The notes: a model not told the origin generated them from the sequence alone. Shown: positions 1 to 8,684, counted from the stretch's first letter. The stretch: DNA of 64,000 bases from Amycolatopsis thermoflava N1165 (GCF_000473265.1 NZ_KI421511.1:4735219-4799218), one strand, 5' to 3'. Numbers and translations are program-made.

Positions 1-1
1 G

Positions 2-241
2 GCCGGGCTGGTGTCCGGCCTGGCGGCGACGATGTCGCCCACCGGGGCGGCGTTGCTGGTGCTCGCGATCGGCGCCGGTTCGCTGTTCTTCTCGCACGTC
101 AACGACGCCGGTTTCTGGCTGGTCAAGGAGTACTTCGGGTTGTCCGTCGGCCAGACCATCCGGAGCTGGTCGATCATGGAGACGGTGATCTCGGTGGTCG
201 CGATCGCGATCATCCTGCCGCTGGGCGCATTGCTCGCCTGA
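2..241 (+). CDS. GntP-family gluconate/organic acid permease, C-terminal part
   Basis: Only the last 79 residues are in the window; the reading frame is open at base 2 and the gene begins upstream. The visible part has two hydrophobic stretches (about residues 16-32 and 58-78 of the fragment) separated by the segment SHVNDAGFWLVKEYF, which is characteristic of the C-terminal end of GntP-type proton symporters of gluconate and related sugar acids in the cytoplasmic membrane. The substrate cannot be told from this fragment. A strong hairpin follows eight bases after the stop, so this is the last gene of its transcript. Confidence 0.85.
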   Translation, partial: AGLVSGLAATMSPTGAALLVLAIGAGSLFFSHVNDAGFWLVKEYFGLSVGQTIRSWSIMETVISVVAIAIILPLGALLA

Positions 242-248
242 GGCCGAG

Positions 249-276
249 GGGGCCTTCGGTTGGTGCCGAAGGCCCC
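249..276 (+). terminator. Hairpin terminator after the GntP permease
   Basis: A perfect 11-bp stem (GGGGCCTTCGG / CCGAAGGCCCC) closes a 6-base loop (TTGGTG). It is followed by only a short TT, so it is a GC-rich actinobacterial-type terminator rather than one with a long U tract. Confidence 0.8.
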
Positions 277-311
277 TTATGCCGTGCGCGCCGCCGCAGA
301 ACGCTGGCGGC

Positions 312-932
312 ATGACCGAAAAACTCCTGATCGACGAATACCTGCCCGTCCACGAGGCGCACCAGCTCGACGCCATCGTCGTCGACACGCCACCGGACGC
401 GGCCTACCGCGCGGTCCGCGACCTGGACCCGGACAAGGTCGCCCAGGCCGTGCCCCTGCTGCGGGTGCTCGGCCGCGCCCGCGCGATCCCGGCCGCCATC
501 GCGGACCGGATCCGCGGCGACACCGAGCCGCCACCGGAATCCCTTCCGGCCGAGGAGTACCAGGCCGCGTTCGTGCTGCTCGACGAGCGGCCGGGCACCG
601 AGTTCGTGGTCGGCATGATCGGCAAGTTCATGACGGCGACGCAGCTGGAGTTCCGGCGGTTCGAGCCGGGCGAGTTCACCGGGTTCGACGAGCCGGGCTA
701 TGGCAAGGTGGCGCTGAACTTCGTCGTCCAGCCGTACGGGCCGGGCCGGTCGCTGCTGACCACCGAGACCCGCACGGCGACGACGGATCCGTTGTCCCGC
801 AACCGGTTCGCGCGGTACTGGACGGTGGTCGGGCCGTTCGCCGGGTTCATCATGCGGCGGTGGCTGCGCCTGGCGAAGCACAACGCCGAGTCAGCCGAAC
901 GCGACGCGGTCCAGCCAGAAGCCCAGCAGTGA
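312..932 (+). CDS. SRPBCC-like protein of unknown function
   Basis: 206 residues from ATG 312, chosen over an in-frame ATG at 279 because the earlier one would begin inside the spacer right after the terminator. The pattern recalls small SRPBCC/START-like actinobacterial proteins: an N-terminal 'DTPPDAAYRAVRDLD' element (residues about 26-40), a central beta-rich part and a C-terminal 'RYWTVVGPFAGFIMRRWL' helix (about 173-190). This is an analogy by pattern, not a demonstrated fold. No signal peptide or catalytic motif is visible. The gene is monocistronic, between a terminator and the convergent nudC gene 87 bases away. Confidence 0.7.
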   Translation: MTEKLLIDEYLPVHEAHQLDAIVVDTPPDAAYRAVRDLDPDKVAQAVPLLRVLGRARAIPAAIADRIRGDTEPPPESLPAEEYQAAFVLLDERPGTEFVVGMIGKFMTATQLEFRRFEPGEFTGFDEPGYGKVALNFVVQPYGPGRSLLTTETRTATTDPLSRNRFARYWTVVGPFAGFIMRRWLRLAKHNAESAERDAVQPEAQQ

Positions 933-1019
933 CGCGTCCCCGGCGACGGCGCGTGCGGAGCCGGTCGAAGCCCGCGGTTCCCCATTCGAGGTCCCGGCGC
1001 GACGACCGGCTTCTCGACA

Positions 1020-2027
1020 TCAGCCCCGATCCGCGTAGGCCCAGGCTTCCAGCATCACGCGCGCGATCGACGAGTTGCCCGGCAGGATCAGCTCGCTCGC
1101 GCCGCCGAGGATGGGGACCGGGCGGCCCTTCGCCTCGAACGCCGCGCGCACCTCGGCGCGCGGCACCCACAGTGCGGCCTCGATCTCGCCGTCGGCCGGG
1201 ACCAGCGGGCGGGACGCGTCGGCCTTCGCGGCGAAGCCCAGCATGATCGAGCGCGGGAACGGCCACGGCTGGCTGCCCAGGTACCGCACGTCGTGGACGT
1301 CCGCGCCGACCTCCTCCCGGATCTCCCGCACACAACAGCCCTCGAGCGACTCGCCTGCCTCGACGAACCCGGCCAGCACCGAGTACCGCCCCGGCGGCCA
1401 GACCGGCTGGCGCGCCAGCAGGACGTGCTCGCCGTTGACGCCCTCCTCGTCGTGCACCAGGCAGATGATCGCCGGGTCGGTGCGCGGGTACTCCTCGCGG
1501 CCGCACGCCTCGCACTTCGACGCCCACCCGAACTGCACCAGGTGCGTCGGGCTGCCGTCGCGCACGCAGAACCGCGCCTGCCGGTGCCACACCCGCAGCG
1601 CCTGCGCCGTGGTGAACAGCCCGGCGGCCGTGTCGTCCAGCTGGTCGCCGTGCGCCCGCAGCGTCACCCACAGCTCGCCGTCGACCCGCGGCGCCTCCTC
1701 GGGCACGCCCCAGCTGCCCGGGATCTCGACGATCTCCGGTTCGCCCTCCGGCTCGCCCGGCAGCGACCAGTAGTCGACGCCCTGCCACTCGCCGAGGAAC
1801 ACCGCGTCCGCGGGCGGCTCCTCGCCGAACGTCAGCGCCTTGCGGGTTGCCAGGACCGCTTCTCCCTCGCGCACGGGCGTGCGCAACTGCTTGTCCAGCA
1901 GCATGACCTGCGCGTCCGGCCACCGGGCGCGCAGACGCTCCGGGTTGGTGCGCAGCGTCTCCTGCCGGTCCACAGTGGACCGGGAGAGCGTCGGGAGGCG
2001 GCCCAGCGTGAACGGTGCGACGGTCAC
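1020..2027 (-). CDS. nudC: NADH pyrophosphatase NudC (Nudix hydrolase)
   Basis: 335 residues. NudC hydrolyses NADH and related dinucleotides to mononucleotides and can remove NAD caps from RNA in studied bacteria. The Nudix box is complete near residue 220 (GFVEAGES...REIREEVG, fitting GX5EX7REUXEEXGU). The zinc-ribbon before it (around residues 145-170) is partly eroded: CEACG is kept, but the first knuckle reads FCVRDG where a second Cys is expected, so metal binding may be weakened. The GTG start overlaps the stop of the upstream M16 gene (GTGA), so it ends the operon TetR-DUF2207-M16-M16-nudC. M. tuberculosis nudC (Rv3199c) lies beside the TrkA/adnB genes; here about 15 kb of other genes separate them. 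Confidence 0.92.
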   Translation of the reverse strand: MTVAPFTLGRLPTLSRSTVDRQETLRTNPERLRARWPDAQVMLLDKQLRTPVREGEAVLATRKALTFGEEPPADAVFLGEWQGVDYWSLPGEPEGEPEIVEIPGSWGVPEEAPRVDGELWVTLRAHGDQLDDTAAGLFTTAQALRVWHRQARFCVRDGSPTHLVQFGWASKCEACGREEYPRTDPAIICLVHDEEGVNGEHVLLARQPVWPPGRYSVLAGFVEAGESLEGCCVREIREEVGADVHDVRYLGSQPWPFPRSIMLGFAAKADASRPLVPADGEIEAALWVPRAEVRAAFEAKGRPVPILGGASELILPGNSSIARVMLEAWAYADRG

Positions 2028-3406
2028 TTGCCGGGCTCCCCCACGGTGACCCCGCCGAGCGCGGTCAGCTGCGGCGCGAGCGTCGCGGCGTCACCCACCA
2101 CGACACCGGTGAACCGGGCCGGGGCGAAGAAGTCGAGCGCGGCCTCGGCGACCTCCTCCACGGTGACCGCGGCGACCCGCTCCGGGTGCTCGGCCAGCCA
2201 CTCCACACCGAGGCCGGCCGCGGTCAGCGCGGCGAGCTGGCTGGCCAGCCCGGCCTGCGACGACGTCGCGGTGAGCAGCGAGCCGACCGCGTACTGGCGC
2301 ACCGACTCGACCTCCTCGGCCGTCGGCGGCACGACCGCGAGCCTGCCCAGCTCGTAGCGGGTCTCCAGCAGCGCGGCCGCGGTGACCTCGTTCGCGGTGT
2401 CCGCGTCGACCCCGACCGTCGCCGTGGTGCCGGTGAACTCGAACCCGGAGTGCGCGCTGTAGGTGTAACCCTTGTCCTCGCGAATGTTCTCCACCAGCCG
2501 CGAGGAGAAGTAGCCGCCGTAGGTCATGTTCGCCAGCTGCAGCGCGGCGTACCGCGGGTCCGTGCGCGGCAGCGACTGCGCGATGAGCCGGATCTGCGAC
2601 TGCACGGCGCCGGCCCGCGGCACCAGCAGCAGGTCACCACCCGTGACCTCGGGCAGGCCGGGCATCACGACCGCCGACGCGTCGGACGACCAGCCGCCCA
2701 GGACGCGCTCGACGTCGGCCGCGATCCGCTCCGGGTCGATGTCGCCGACGATCACCAGCACCGAACCACGCGGCAGCACCGCGGCGGTGTGCAACGCGCG
2801 GACGGCCTCCGGCGTCACCTGCTCCACATCGGCGGCCTGCGGCACCTCGCGGGTGGCCGGGTGGTCGCCGTAGACGTGCCTGAGCAGCGCCTCGCGGGCG
2901 ATCACCCGCGGCTGCGTGCGCGACACCGCCAGCCGCTCGACCAGCCGGGCCGACTCGCGCGCCACCTCTTCGTCCACATAGGACGCGGCGGTGAGCGCGT
3001 CGGCGAGCACGTCCAGCAGCGTCGGCAGGCCGGTGGCCAGACCGTTGCCGGAGATGGTCAGCCGCTCGGGATCGACCACGGTGTCCAGCTCGCCACCGAT
3101 CAGCGCCAGCTCGGTGTCGATCTCGATCCGGTCGCGCCGGGCGGTGCCGGTGAGCATGGTCTCGGCGAGCACCTCGGCGGTGGCCGCGTGCAGCGGCGCC
3201 GTGCCGCCGAACGGGATCCGCAGCCGCAGCTCCACCAACGGCACCGTCGGCTTGCGGACCGCGAGCAGGCGCAGGCCGTTGGACAGCACGGTGTCCACGT
3301 GGGACAGATCCGCCGCGGCCTTCTGCGCGCCGAGCTCCGGGACCGGGCGCGGTCCGGTGGCGGTGCGGCCGATCTCCTCGGCGCTGCGGTGGTCGACGGA
3401 CGTCAC
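2024..3406 (-). CDS. M16-family peptidase subunit, non-catalytic type
   Basis: 460 residues from a GTG that overlaps the stop of the upstream M16 gene (GTGA at 3403-3406). It has the M16 fold signature: an N-terminal half with the strand 'VLSNGLRLLAVRKPTVPLVE' and a C-terminal half with the 'YGGYFSSRLVENIREDKGYTY' region (R/Y substrate-binding motif). The zinc motif HxxEH is absent; the equivalent helix reads HAATAEVLAETML. This matches the usual M16B arrangement, in which an active and an inactive half assemble as a heterodimer. A longer open frame exists upstream but runs antisense-like through the partner gene and is not used. Confidence 0.88.
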   Translation of the reverse strand: MTSVDHRSAEEIGRTATGPRPVPELGAQKAAADLSHVDTVLSNGLRLLAVRKPTVPLVELRLRIPFGGTAPLHAATAEVLAETMLTGTARRDRIEIDTELALIGGELDTVVDPERLTISGNGLATGLPTLLDVLADALTAASYVDEEVARESARLVERLAVSRTQPRVIAREALLRHVYGDHPATREVPQAADVEQVTPEAVRALHTAAVLPRGSVLVIVGDIDPERIAADVERVLGGWSSDASAVVMPGLPEVTGGDLLLVPRAGAVQSQIRLIAQSLPRTDPRYAALQLANMTYGGYFSSRLVENIREDKGYTYSAHSGFEFTGTTATVGVDADTANEVTAAALLETRYELGRLAVVPPTAEEVESVRQYAVGSLLTATSSQAGLASQLAALTAAGLGVEWLAEHPERVAAVTVEEVAEAALDFFAPARFTGVVVGDAATLAPQLTALGGVTVGEPGK

Positions 3407-4680
3407 TTCGCTCCCCCTTCGGGCTCGACGAGCAGGACCGCGCGCGAGTCGGGCCGCAGCGCCTTGGCGGCGGCGGCCACGTCCTCGCCGGTGACGGCCG
3501 CCATCCGGTCCGGCAGCCGGGACACCAGGGACGGGTCCCCGTAGAGCAGTTCGAACGCGCCGAGCGACAGCGTCCGGGACATCAACCGGTCGTGCTCGGC
3601 GTGCAGGCTCGCGCTCCAGCGCGCGGTGACCTTGGCCAGTTCCTGCGCGTCCGGCGGCGTGGCGGCCAGCTTCTCCAGCTCCTCGTCGACCGCGGCCAGC
3701 ACCCGCTCCGCGGAGACGTCCGGCGAGTGGATGGCGGTGATCGAGAAGGTGTCCGGGTCGCGCGCCTCGAACGGGCCGAACAGGCCCGCGCCCGCGCCGA
3801 TGTCGGTGACCAGCGGCTCGCGGTGCACCAGCCGCTGCTGCAGCCGGGAGCCGTCGCCGTCGGTCAGCACGCCGGCCAGCACCAGGTTCGCGAGGTAGGC
3901 GTCCAGCTCGCCGACCGGGTCCGGCATCCGGTAGCCGACGGCCAGCGCGGGCAGCGGCGCGTGCGGATCGGTGTGCTGGCCGCGGACCTCGCCTGCGGGC
4001 GGCGCCTCGGCGAACGAGCGCTTCGGCGGCGCCGGGCGGTGCGGCACGTCGCCGAAGTGCTTCTCGATCAGGTCGCGCGCCCGGTCCGGCTCGAAGTCGC
4101 CCGCGACGGTGAGCACCGCGTTGGCCGGCGAGTAGTAGGTGTCGAAGAAGGCCGCGCAGTCGTCCAGGCTGGCCTGCTCCAGGTCGGTGAAGTCGCCGTA
4201 GCCGTTGTGCGCGTTGGGGAACGTCGAGTAGAGCACCGGCGGCAGGAGGATCCACGGGAACCCGCCGTAGGGCCGGTTCAGCACGTTGAGGCGGATCTCC
4301 TCCTTCACCACGTCGATCTGGTTGGCGAGGTTCTCCCGCGTCAGCTTCGGCGCGCGCATGCGGTCGGCCTCGAGGAACAGCGCGCGCTCCAGTGCCGCGG
4401 AGGGCAGCACCTCGTAGTAGTCGGTGTAGTCCGGGTGGGTCGACCCGTTGAAGGTGCCGCCGCTGGACTGCACGATCTTGAAGTGCGCGAGCTTCTCCAG
4501 GCTCTCGCTGCCCTGGAACATCAGGTGCTCGAACAGGTGCGCGAACCCGGTGCGCCCCTCCGGCTCGGAGCGGAAGCCCACGTCGTAGTGCACGGCGACG
4601 CCGACAACCGGAGCGGTCGGGTCCGGCGCGAGCACTACGCGCAGGCCGTTGTGCAGGGTGAAGCGGGAGGTCTCGGCCAT
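3403..4680 (-). CDS. M16-family zinc metallopeptidase, catalytic subunit
   Basis: 425 residues from ATG 4680 (MAETSRFTLHNGLRV); an in-frame ATG at 4692 is also possible. The inverted zinc motif HLFEH is at residues 48-52 and the third ligand glutamate falls in KEEIRLN near residue 128, giving the HxxEH-x76-E spacing of mitochondrial-processing-peptidase-like M16 enzymes. It likely degrades or processes peptides in the cytoplasm together with the inactive partner encoded right after it, with which it is translationally coupled. It lies 19 bases after the DUF2207 membrane protein gene on the same strand. Confidence 0.93.
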   Translation of the reverse strand: MAETSRFTLHNGLRVVLAPDPTAPVVGVAVHYDVGFRSEPEGRTGFAHLFEHLMFQGSESLEKLAHFKIVQSSGGTFNGSTHPDYTDYYEVLPSAALERALFLEADRMRAPKLTRENLANQIDVVKEEIRLNVLNRPYGGFPWILLPPVLYSTFPNAHNGYGDFTDLEQASLDDCAAFFDTYYSPANAVLTVAGDFEPDRARDLIEKHFGDVPHRPAPPKRSFAEAPPAGEVRGQHTDPHAPLPALAVGYRMPDPVGELDAYLANLVLAGVLTDGDGSRLQQRLVHREPLVTDIGAGAGLFGPFEARDPDTFSITAIHSPDVSAERVLAAVDEELEKLAATPPDAQELAKVTARWSASLHAEHDRLMSRTLSLGAFELLYGDPSLVSRLPDRMAAVTGEDVAAAAKALRPDSRAVLLVEPEGGAK

Positions 4681-4699
4681 GGGCCCCACCATACGGCCA

Positions 4700-5971
4700 T
4701 CACGGGGCCGGGGTCCGGCGACGGTCCTGCAGGGCAACGAGGAATTCACCGAGAGCGAACGCGGTGTCCGGCGCCGGCCGCCCGAGGGCCAGCGCGTAGG
4801 GCACGAAGCGGTCACCGGCGGGCAGTTCGGCCGGGTCACGCAGGCGCCGGGCGAGGGTGCGGCCGCGGCTCGTTCGATCCGGGAGGTGCCGGGCGGCGAG
4901 CGCCAGTGCGAGCCCGGTGAGCGTGAGGATCACGCCGAGCTGCGCGTAGCCGGCGGTGAGCGCGAGCACGATCGTCAGGAACAGGCCGTAGCAGGTGATC
5001 CGGATGCCGGCCCGGCGCGCGCGGCCGGGCGGGCGGAGCCAGCCGCGGCGGATCGCGTCGGCTTCGAGGTCCTGGCGGGGGTCGTCGCCGGCGAGGACGC
5101 GGCGCTCGAATCCGGTGAGCCGGTCGTCGGGCGGGTGGGCCGGTCCGGCGTCCGGCCCGAGGTAGCCGCGGATCGCCAGGTCGACGGCGGTGACGACCAC
5201 CGGGTCGGCGCCGCGGAGCAGGGCGATGTGGCCGGGCAGAACACCGTCCGGGGTGGCGAACGGCTCGGCGGTGAACCCGGACGGCAGCGGCCGGCCTTCG
5301 CGGCGGGCGAGCAGGAGCGACACCGCCCCGGCGAGGAGCAGGAGCCCGAAGGCGGCCCATGCGGTCGCGACCGGCGCGGTGAGCGCGAACGCGCCGGCCA
5401 GGGTCTTCGCCGGCTGGATGCGGGCGTTGGCGGGGACCGTGCCTGCTGGCAGGTCGACCGCGATGTCCAGCGTCTGCCCGGGTTCCAGGCGCTGGACGGC
5501 GAAGCGGGTGAGGCCGGTCTGGTCGTTCTGCGCGGCGGTGCAGCCGGTGCAGCGAACGCCGATCGCGATGCGCGGCGCGGCGAAGCTCGCGCGGACGAGC
5601 GTGCGGGCGGTGTCCCAGCCCTCCAGGGTCCAGGTCACCTCGAGGCGGTCACCGGCGTCCCGGACCGCACCGTCCACTGTGTACCGGAGGATGGCGGTGC
5701 CGGGGTTGAGGGTGACGGTGACGGCGTCCGCGCGCCGCTCGGCCGATCCGGAGCCCTCGATGGCGAGGTCGCGAAGGGTGTGCACGCGGTCGCGGTGGTC
5801 GCCGGACGGCACGCGGAGCCGGATGGTCCGGGTGGTGCGGTGCTGCACGTCGACCGCTTCCACGACCGAGAGCGAGCCATCCGGCTGGAGCCGCATCTCG
5901 ATCTCGGCGCCGTTCGGCAGGGCGGGCAACGGGGGCGTGATCAGCACCAGGGCGGCGCACAGCCATCGCAC
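4700..5971 (-). CDS. DUF2207-type membrane protein
   Basis: 423 residues from GTG 5971. It has an N-terminal signal-like segment (about residues 3-18), an extracytoplasmic beta-rich domain (about 20-200, with a GVRCTGC pair of cysteines near 150), then hydrophobic segments around 204-222 and a double segment near 340-375. This is the layout of DUF2207 predicted membrane proteins, whose function is unknown. It is 9 bases downstream of the tetR gene and 19 bases upstream of the M16 pair, so it is probably co-transcribed with them and might serve envelope protein turnover, which is inference. Confidence 0.75.
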   Translation of the reverse strand: MRWLCAALVLITPPLPALPNGAEIEMRLQPDGSLSVVEAVDVQHRTTRTIRLRVPSGDHRDRVHTLRDLAIEGSGSAERRADAVTVTLNPGTAILRYTVDGAVRDAGDRLEVTWTLEGWDTARTLVRASFAAPRIAIGVRCTGCTAAQNDQTGLTRFAVQRLEPGQTLDIAVDLPAGTVPANARIQPAKTLAGAFALTAPVATAWAAFGLLLLAGAVSLLLARREGRPLPSGFTAEPFATPDGVLPGHIALLRGADPVVVTAVDLAIRGYLGPDAGPAHPPDDRLTGFERRVLAGDDPRQDLEADAIRRGWLRPPGRARRAGIRITCYGLFLTIVLALTAGYAQLGVILTLTGLALALAARHLPDRTSRGRTLARRLRDPAELPAGDRFVPYALALGRPAPDTAFALGEFLVALQDRRRTPAP

Positions 5972-5980
5972 CCGCGCAGG

Positions 5981-6550
5981 TTAGCGGGCGAGCAGGCGCG
6001 CGATGGCGGCGGTGATGTCGGCGGCGAGCCGGTCGTCGACCGGGGCGTGCTTGCTGAGCAGGCGGTACCACATCGTGCCGAACGCGAAGTCGACGACGAG
6101 CGGGAGCGGGACGTTCTCGGCGAGCTGCCCCGCCTCGACGCCCTGCCGCAGGAACCGGTGCAGGACGTCGCGCCGCGGGCCGATGACCGTGCCCTGCAAC
6201 CGGTCCGACAACGCGGGGTCGTTCTGGGCCTCGGCCATCAGGCCGACCAGCGCGCGCCCGGTCGACTCGTGGGTGAGCGCGAACGTGCGGGCGAGGATCC
6301 GCTCGATGTCGCGCAGGGCGTCGCCGGTGTCCTCGTCGAGCCGCGGTTCGCGTTCGCGGAGGTCGATGAGGGCGTCCAGCAGCACCTGCGCCTTGTCCGG
6401 CCACCAGCGGTAGACGGTCTGCCGCCCGACACCGGCCTCGTCGGCGATCGCCTTGATCGTCACCTGCTGGTAGCCGTCGCGGTGGCAGATGCGCAGGGCG
6501 GTGTCCAGGATCGCGCGCCGGGCCTCTTCGCTGCGGGGGCGTCCTCTCAT
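5981..6550 (-). CDS. TetR-family transcriptional regulator
   Basis: 189 residues from ATG 6550. The N-terminal helix-turn-helix is typical (residues about 8-52: AILDTALRICHRDGYQQVT..., GVGRQTVYRWWPDKAQVL). The C-terminal ligand domain has the TetR_C pattern with 'FGTMWYRLL' near residue 165. It is divergent from an SDR gene across a 72-base, relatively AT-rich spacer holding a palindromic element, so it probably represses that SDR and itself. It also heads the minus-strand operon that continues into DUF2207, M16 and nudC. Confidence 0.9.
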   Translation of the reverse strand: MRGRPRSEEARRAILDTALRICHRDGYQQVTIKAIADEAGVGRQTVYRWWPDKAQVLLDALIDLREREPRLDEDTGDALRDIERILARTFALTHESTGRALVGLMAEAQNDPALSDRLQGTVIGPRRDVLHRFLRQGVEAGQLAENVPLPLVVDFAFGTMWYRLLSKHAPVDDRLAADITAAIARLLAR

Positions 6551-6560
6551 GCGGGGAACT

Positions 6561-6606
6561 TTACAAGACACCTTGCCTCGAATATGTTTACGGTGCACAG
6601 TGTCTC
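6561..6606. promoter_or_regulatory. Divergent tetR/SDR promoter region with candidate TetR operator
   Basis: The spacer contains the 12-bp palindrome CAAGACACCTTG (6564-6575) and, more loosely, AGACAC (6566-6571) facing GTGTCT (6600-6605). It is AT-richer than its surroundings. The position between a TetR gene and a divergent oxidoreductase is the usual place for the operator. No clean -35/-10 pair was resolved. Confidence 0.45.
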
Positions 6607-6622
6607 GAAATTTGAGGAGATC

Positions 6623-7333
6623 GTGACCGAACGAGTCGTGATCCTGGGTGGCACCTCGGGAATCGGGCTGGCGACCGCGCACCGCATGGTCGACAGCGGC
6701 CGGGAGGTGATCGTGACCGGACGCGACGCCGGGAAGCTCGACGCCGCACTCGCGAAGCTGGGCGACGCGCGGGGCGAGGTCGTGGACGCGCGAGACTACG
6801 AAGCGCTGCAGGCGTTCTTCGCGTCGAGCGGGCCGGTGGACCATCTGGTCGTGACGGTGACCGGGGCGCCCGGGACGACGGCGTTCGCCGACCTGACCAT
6901 GGACGGCGTGCGCGAGGGCGTCGAGGGGAAGCTGGTGCCGCACACGGCCGCGGCGCGGGCGGCGCTGCCGGTGCTGCGGGGTTCGCTGACGTTCGTGACG
7001 GCGGCGTCCGCCGGAGCGGCGATGCCCGGGACAGCCGCGCTGGCCGCGGTGAACGCCGGGATCGAGGCGATGGTGCCGGTGCTGGCGGTGGAACTGGCGC
7101 CGGTGCGGGTCAACGCGGTGTCGCCGGGCGTGATCGACACGCCGTGGTGGGACTTCCTGGACGCGGACACCAAGGCGGCGACGTTCGAAGCCATGGCGGC
7201 CGGGCTGCCGGCGCGCCGGGTGGGCACGCCGGACGACATCGCCGCGGCGATCGCGTTCCTGACGGACAACACCTACACGACCGGAGTGGTGCTCCGGGTA
7301 GACGGCGGCGCACGGCTGGCCTCGGCGGCCTGA
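6623..7333 (+). CDS. SDR-family protein without the usual Tyr-Lys catalytic pair
   Basis: 236 residues from GTG 6623, preceded by GAGGAG at 6614-6619. The Rossmann nucleotide site is present (GGTSGIG, residues 9-15) and the C-terminal part is standard (VNAVSPGVIDTPW, TTGVVLRVDGG). At the active site, where SDR enzymes have YxxxK, this protein has GTAALAAVNAG: the tyrosine and lysine are replaced by Ala and Asn. It may be a redox-inactive or mechanistically different SDR; such atypical members are known. It is divergent from a tetR gene and probably controlled by it. Confidence 0.88.
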   Translation: MTERVVILGGTSGIGLATAHRMVDSGREVIVTGRDAGKLDAALAKLGDARGEVVDARDYEALQAFFASSGPVDHLVVTVTGAPGTTAFADLTMDGVREGVEGKLVPHTAAARAALPVLRGSLTFVTAASAGAAMPGTAALAAVNAGIEAMVPVLAVELAPVRVNAVSPGVIDTPWWDFLDADTKAATFEAMAAGLPARRVGTPDDIAAAIAFLTDNTYTTGVVLRVDGGARLASAA

Positions 7334-7341
7334 ATCACTCG

Positions 7342-7655
7342 CGCGAATCGCCACGGCGGTGGCGGGAACGCGCGGTGCCTGCGGCAGCGGGGGCTGCCGT
7401 TGCCCTACGGATAGACAGCCTCTCGCGCACCCCGGCCTGATCCGGGAACAGCGCCCGAATCACCGCGGCGGTGACGGGAACGCCTGGGCGCCTGCGGTGG
7501 CGGGAACGCGCGGCACCCGCGGCAGCGGGGGCTGCCGTTGCCCTGCGGATTGACGGCCTCTCGCGCACCCCGGCCTGATCCGGGATCAGCGCCCGAATCG
7601 CCGCGGCGGTGGCGGGATCGCCTGGGCGCCTGCGGTGGCGGGAACGCCCGACGTC
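7342..7655. repeat. Tandem repeat, about 138-bp unit, in convergent spacer
   Basis: The spacer between the SDR (stop 7333) and the RDD gene (stop 7691) carries two full copies and a shortened one of a GC-rich unit. Anchors: TCTCGCGCACCCCGGCCTGA starts at 7421 and again at 7559; the CGAATC...GCGGCGGT part starts at 7453 and 7591 (both 138 apart). The first copy, from about 7347, lacks roughly 24 bases. No gene is supported here. Confidence 0.85.
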
Positions 7656-7690
7656 TGGGGCGGCGGGGCTGCCGCTGATCCAGCCGGTGA

Positions 7691-8662
7691 TCAGCTCGGT
7701 GGCACGAAACCACGCGGCGGAGTCGGCTCCCCGGGCTCCGCGGTCGGCGAGGTCACCGGCACAGCGGCGACCGGCGCCCCTACCTCCGCCGAAGGTGCCA
7801 CCACTCGCTGGGCCCCCACCTGCGGCGGGGGTGGCACCACCGGCGACGCCCCCACCTGCGGCACCGCCACGGGCACAACCGGCGCCGCCACCGGGGCCCA
7901 GCCCGGCGTTCCCACGTATCCCCCGGCCCGGCGGCGCCGCTCGGCCAGCACTGCCTGCAGGTACGCCCACGGCGGCACACCCCACGGCGGCGGCGCGCCG
8001 ATCCGGGCTGCGACGTCCTGCACCAGCTGGTGTCCCAACGGCTCCCGCGCCCGGTCGCTCAGCTCGGCGTACCGCGCCAGGTACTGCCGCGCCATCAGGG
8101 CCAGCTCGTCGCTCAGCCCGGTCAGGTCGAGCTGCGCCGCCCAGCCCTCGAGCGCCGGCGGCATCGTGATGTGCGGCGCGACCGTCCGCGGCGCACGCTC
8201 CCTGATCACCACCGTGCCGGCCAGGTAGTCGCCGACCCGCTTGGACCGCGGCGAGAACAGCGACACGAACAACGCGACCGCGCTCCACGCCAGCACCGGT
8301 CCGAAGTCGACGATCGCGCCGGCCAGCGCCCGCGTCAGGGTCTGCCGGAACCGGACCGGGCCGCCATCGTCGCGCACCACGCGCAGCCCCATCGCCATCT
8401 TGCCGAGCGTGATCCCCCGGCCGAGCGTCTCGAACAGCACCGAGTACCCGACCCGAACCAGCACGAAGAAACCGAGAGCCAGCGCGGCCAGCAACGCCTC
8501 GTCGGTCACCCCGGACACGGTCAGCGCCAGCATGAAGAGCAAGAGCGCCCCGGCCTGGACCGCAACGTCGATGGCGAACGCCGCGGCCCGGCTGGCGACC
8601 TGCGCTATCGGCAGCTCCAGCACGACGGCCTCGCCGGTCACCAGATCGGGTTCGCCTGTCAC
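7691..8662 (-). CDS. RDD-family membrane protein with proline-rich C-terminal tail
   Basis: About 323 residues from GTG 8662. An ATG at 8686 is in frame but would overlap the divergent start codon at 8685, so the GTG is preferred. The RDD domain covers about residues 20-150: 'VASRAAAFAIDVAVQAG' with the Arg and Asp that name the family, three hydrophobic segments, and LGRGITLGKMAMGLRVV. A helical stretch follows (about 175-250), then a long Pro/Val/Ala-rich tail. The function is unknown; RDD proteins are membrane proteins sometimes linked to ion transport. M. tuberculosis has the RDD/SpoIIM/DUF58/MoxR set together (Rv3690-Rv3695 area, from memory). Confidence 0.85.
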   Translation of the reverse strand: MTGEPDLVTGEAVVLELPIAQVASRAAAFAIDVAVQAGALLLFMLALTVSGVTDEALLAALALGFFVLVRVGYSVLFETLGRGITLGKMAMGLRVVRDDGGPVRFRQTLTRALAGAIVDFGPVLAWSAVALFVSLFSPRSKRVGDYLAGTVVIRERAPRTVAPHITMPPALEGWAAQLDLTGLSDELALMARQYLARYAELSDRAREPLGHQLVQDVAARIGAPPPWGVPPWAYLQAVLAERRRRAGGYVGTPGWAPVAAPVVPVAVPQVGASPVVPPPPQVGAQRVVAPSAEVGAPVAAVPVTSPTAEPGEPTPPRGFVPPS

Positions 8663-8672
8663 CGCCCCACTG

Positions 8673-8678
8673 TAATCT
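8673..8678 (+). promoter_or_regulatory. -10 element TAATCT giving a probable leaderless mRNA
   Basis: TAATCT ends six bases before the ATG at 8685, with no Shine-Dalgarno sequence in between. That spacing would put the transcription start on or next to the A of the start codon, as in leaderless actinobacterial transcripts. Confidence 0.5.
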
Positions 8679-8684
8679 GCCCCC

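Noticed and set aside
2015-3544. Long plus-strand open frame opposite the M16 genes
   Set aside because: Shadow of the M16 pair; no domain, odd composition rich in Arg/Gly/Gln/His.
3403-4255. Extended N-terminus for the inactive M16 subunit, reading through its partner gene
   Set aside because: The translation there is frame-shifted shadow sequence; the GTGA overlap gives a natural start at 3406.
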